A stretch of DNA of 6,524 nucleotides from contig CAYGWP010000564.1 of NCBI GenBank assembly GCA_964353455.1, positions 1 through 6,524 on the forward strand, written 5' to 3'. The notes under the pieces were generated by a model. That model was not told where the DNA came from. It did not search any database and worked only from the letters and a program-made list of their open reading frames with translations. Made by a program: the position numbers and the translations under genes. Origin of the DNA: CAYGWP01 sp964353455. GTDB lineage: Bacteria; Planctomycetota; Phycisphaerae; FEN-1346. Below are positions 5,196 through 6,524 of this stretch, piece by piece. How positions within the stretch are numbered: position 1 is the stretch's first letter; each line of letters starts with the position of its first letter.

Positions 5196-6269
5196 ATGAA
5201 TAAACGCCAAAAAATCCTGGTTGCCAGCGCGGGGTTCGCCGCCGTCGTGTTCGTCACGTACCTGGCGATCAACAGGGTCCTCCTGATCCCGGCGGCCGAC
5301 TGCGAGAACCAGGCCATGGACCTCCAGGAGAAGATCCGCCAGGCCAACGCCCAGAAGAGCAAGGAAGACACCTACCGGAAACACCTCAAGGAACTGGCCG
5401 GCGACACCTTCGGCGCCGACGAACTCAAAGTCATCGAGCAGGTTCGCGCCGTCGTCACCGACGTCCTGACCGTCAGCGGCCTGAGCGCGCAGAACCTCTC
5501 GCTGAAGCCCCTCGCCGGCTCGCGCGTGCCGGGCGTCTATCGGGAGGTCGGCTGGTCAGTCCGCGCCAGGGGCAAACTCCCCCAGGTCATCAGTTTCCTC
5601 TACCTGCTGACGAAGGAGGTGCACCTGCACCGCGTGGACAACGTGGTCCTGACGCCCGTGATCGGCGGCGAGGTCGAATTGCAGGCCAAGTATGCGACGC
5701 TCCTCCTTGAGTCGCCGAAGGGTGAGAAACTCGTGACCGACGAAGACCCCGGCCTGCCCGACGCATCGCTCTTGGAAAGCCCCGATCGCCAGCAGTACCA
5801 GGTGATCGCGTCGCGCGACCTCTTCAGGCCGTACATGCCGGCGAAGGCAAAGCCCCCTGAGGCCCCCCCGCCGCCGCCTCGCGAGCAGCCGCCGCCTTCG
5901 CCGCCCAGGACCAGCGAAGGCCGCTTCCGCGTCGTCGGCCTTCCCACCTTTAACGGGCAGGCCGAAGTGGCCGTCAGGAACTTCGGCAGCAACAAGACCA
6001 CCTTCTACAAGCCCGGTGACGACCTGGCCGGCGGCAAGGTCGTCCTGGTCGATTACCGGCCGCTGCCGATGCCGAAGAAGCCGGAGATTCTTTCCGAAAG
6101 TCGTGTGGTGCTTCAGATAGGAAACGAGTATTATGCCGTGGAACTGGGTCAGAGCCTGGAAGAGAAGCGAGCGCTGAAGGGCGATGACGTCCCGCCCGGG
6201 CTTCCGAAACTCGAGGTCCCGCCGCCGGCCGAAGCGCCGCAGCCCGCGCCCGGTTCCGCCCAGCAGTAG
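5196..6269 (+). CDS. GspM/PilO-like protein fused to a GspC/PilP-type homology-region domain
   Basis: 357 aa. It has a short basic N-terminus (MNKRQK), one membrane helix (about 7-29) and a periplasmic coiled coil (about 33-70). Residues about 75-175 form a PilO/GspM ferredoxin-like domain (VRARGKLPQVISFLYLL, LHRVDNVVLTPV). From residue 201 a second module begins: YQVIASRDLFRPYMPA, a proline linker (220-237), then GRFRVVGL, AEVAVRNFG, TFYKPGDDLAGGKVVLVDY, and SESRVVLQIGNEYYAVELG. This order fits the HR domain of GspC/PilP: an RDLFRP lead-in, a small beta-barrel, and the RVVL strand. No PDZ domain follows, only a Pro/Ala tail. In known systems the HR domain binds the secretin N0 domain; GspM/PilO pairs with GspL/PilN. 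A single chain here may do both. The start follows the gspL-like stop by 2 nt with no Shine-Dalgarno, suggesting coupled translation. The fusion call is inference from sequence pattern. Confidence 0.78.
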   Translation: MNKRQKILVASAGFAAVVFVTYLAINRVLLIPAADCENQAMDLQEKIRQANAQKSKEDTYRKHLKELAGDTFGADELKVIEQVRAVVTDVLTVSGLSAQNLSLKPLAGSRVPGVYREVGWSVRARGKLPQVISFLYLLTKEVHLHRVDNVVLTPVIGGEVELQAKYATLLLESPKGEKLVTDEDPGLPDASLLESPDRQQYQVIASRDLFRPYMPAKAKPPEAPPPPPREQPPPSPPRTSEGRFRVVGLPTFNGQAEVAVRNFGSNKTTFYKPGDDLAGGKVVLVDYRPLPMPKKPEILSESRVVLQIGNEYYAVELGQSLEEKRALKGDDVPPGLPKLEVPPPAEAPQPAPGSAQQ

Positions 6270-6299
6270 CGGTCTAACGGGGAATGCAGCATCGCGTCT

Positions 6300-6305
6300 A
6301 GGGGA
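6300..6305 (+). promoter_or_regulatory. Strong Shine-Dalgarno for the final gene
   Basis: AGGGGA lies 6 nt before ATG6312. It is the best ribosome binding site in the window and fixes the start of the incomplete last gene. The 42-nt gap (6270-6311) shows no hairpin with a T-run and no clear promoter, so read-through from the operon is likely. Confidence 0.7.
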
Positions 6306-6311
6306 CTTGCC

Positions 6312-6524
6312 ATGCAAACGGCACGCATGATTCGAGCCGCGCTTGCGGCGGCCACCCTGTGTGTGGCAGCCGCGGCGACGCCTCCGACATGGGCAGCGGC
6401 TCCGCCACCGGCGGGGCCGACAACCGAGTCAACCAAGTCAGCGCCCGCGGCCGAGACGCCGAAGCCCGCCGCGCCCGCCAACGTCGCCGCCGAGACGAAG
6501 GCCGCTCCGGCCCCCGCCGCGCCC
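6312..6524 (+). CDS. Secreted or outer-membrane protein, 5' part only; candidate T2SS secretin GspD
   Basis: 71 codons are open to the window end with no stop. The N-terminus MQTARMIRAALAAATLCVAA looks like a Sec signal peptide: basic start, hydrophobic Ala-rich core, and possible cleavage after the WAA near residue 29. After that the sequence is low-complexity, rich in Ala, Pro, Thr, Lys and Glu, like a flexible linker, and no folded domain is reached. Its place directly after the gene carrying the putative secretin-binding HR domain makes the secretin GspD the best guess. That rests on gene order only; any exported protein with a disordered N-terminus would look the same. Confidence 0.55.
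   Translation, partial: MQTARMIRAALAAATLCVAAAATPPTWAAAPPPAGPTTESTKSAPAAETPKPAAPANVAAETKAAPAPAAP

Noticed and set aside
48..6524. Type IV pilus assembly locus rather than T2SS
   Set aside because: PilM/N/O/P-like features fit both systems, but a GspK with paired helix-hairpin-helix elements and no Glu+5, together with GspH, I and J in T2SS order, favours type II secretion.

Overview
This window is part of a type II secretion (T2SS) operon, all on the + strand. The gene order is gspH - gspI - gspJ - gspK - gspL(pilM/pilN-like) - gspM/gspC-like fusion - start of a further envelope protein, probably the secretin. The DNA is GC-rich with strong G/C bias at third codon positions. The order and protein styles (a calcium-loop GspK, a PilM-PilN type GspL, Ala/Pro-rich linkers) suggest a Gram-negative-type bacterium from a GC-rich lineage. 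The two families of short dispersed-type repeats resemble intergenic repeats I recall from uncultured Planctomycetes-like genomes. That taxonomic guess is from memory and unchecked.

Layout: 1-50 is a short leader with no identifiable gene. A 12-bp perfect hairpin repeat (61-92) sits on the first codons of gspH (51-692). From 693 to about 835 lies a repeat-rich stretch: a 7-bp tandem repeat at 746-773 and a GC hairpin at 801-832. The only usable gspI starts lie at the front of this stretch or inside it. gspI (about 754-1251), gspJ (1248-1976) and gspK (1973-3355) are joined by ATGA stop/start overlaps. The gspL-like gene (3358-5193) follows gspK after 2 nt, and the gspM/gspC-like fusion gene (5196-6269) follows after another 2 nt. 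A 42-nt gap with a strong Shine-Dalgarno then precedes an incomplete gene with a signal peptide (6312 to the window end).

How it works together: GspH, I, J and K are minor pseudopilins. I, J and K normally form the tip of the pseudopilus, and K lacks the Glu+5 that the other three carry. The GspL-like protein (actin-like cytoplasmic domain, one membrane helix, ferredoxin-like periplasmic domain) and the GspM-like protein form the inner-membrane platform that links the cytoplasmic ATPase to the pseudopilus. The GspM-like protein carries, after a proline linker, a C-terminal domain resembling the homology region (HR) of GspC/PilP. In known systems that domain docks on the secretin. One polypeptide therefore seems to combine the platform and secretin-connecting roles, which are separate proteins in classical T2SS and type IV pili. 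This is the most notable feature. The second is the repeats built into the prepilin leader regions of gspH and gspI. The major pseudopilin gspG, the ATPase gspE and the platform gene gspF are not in the window.
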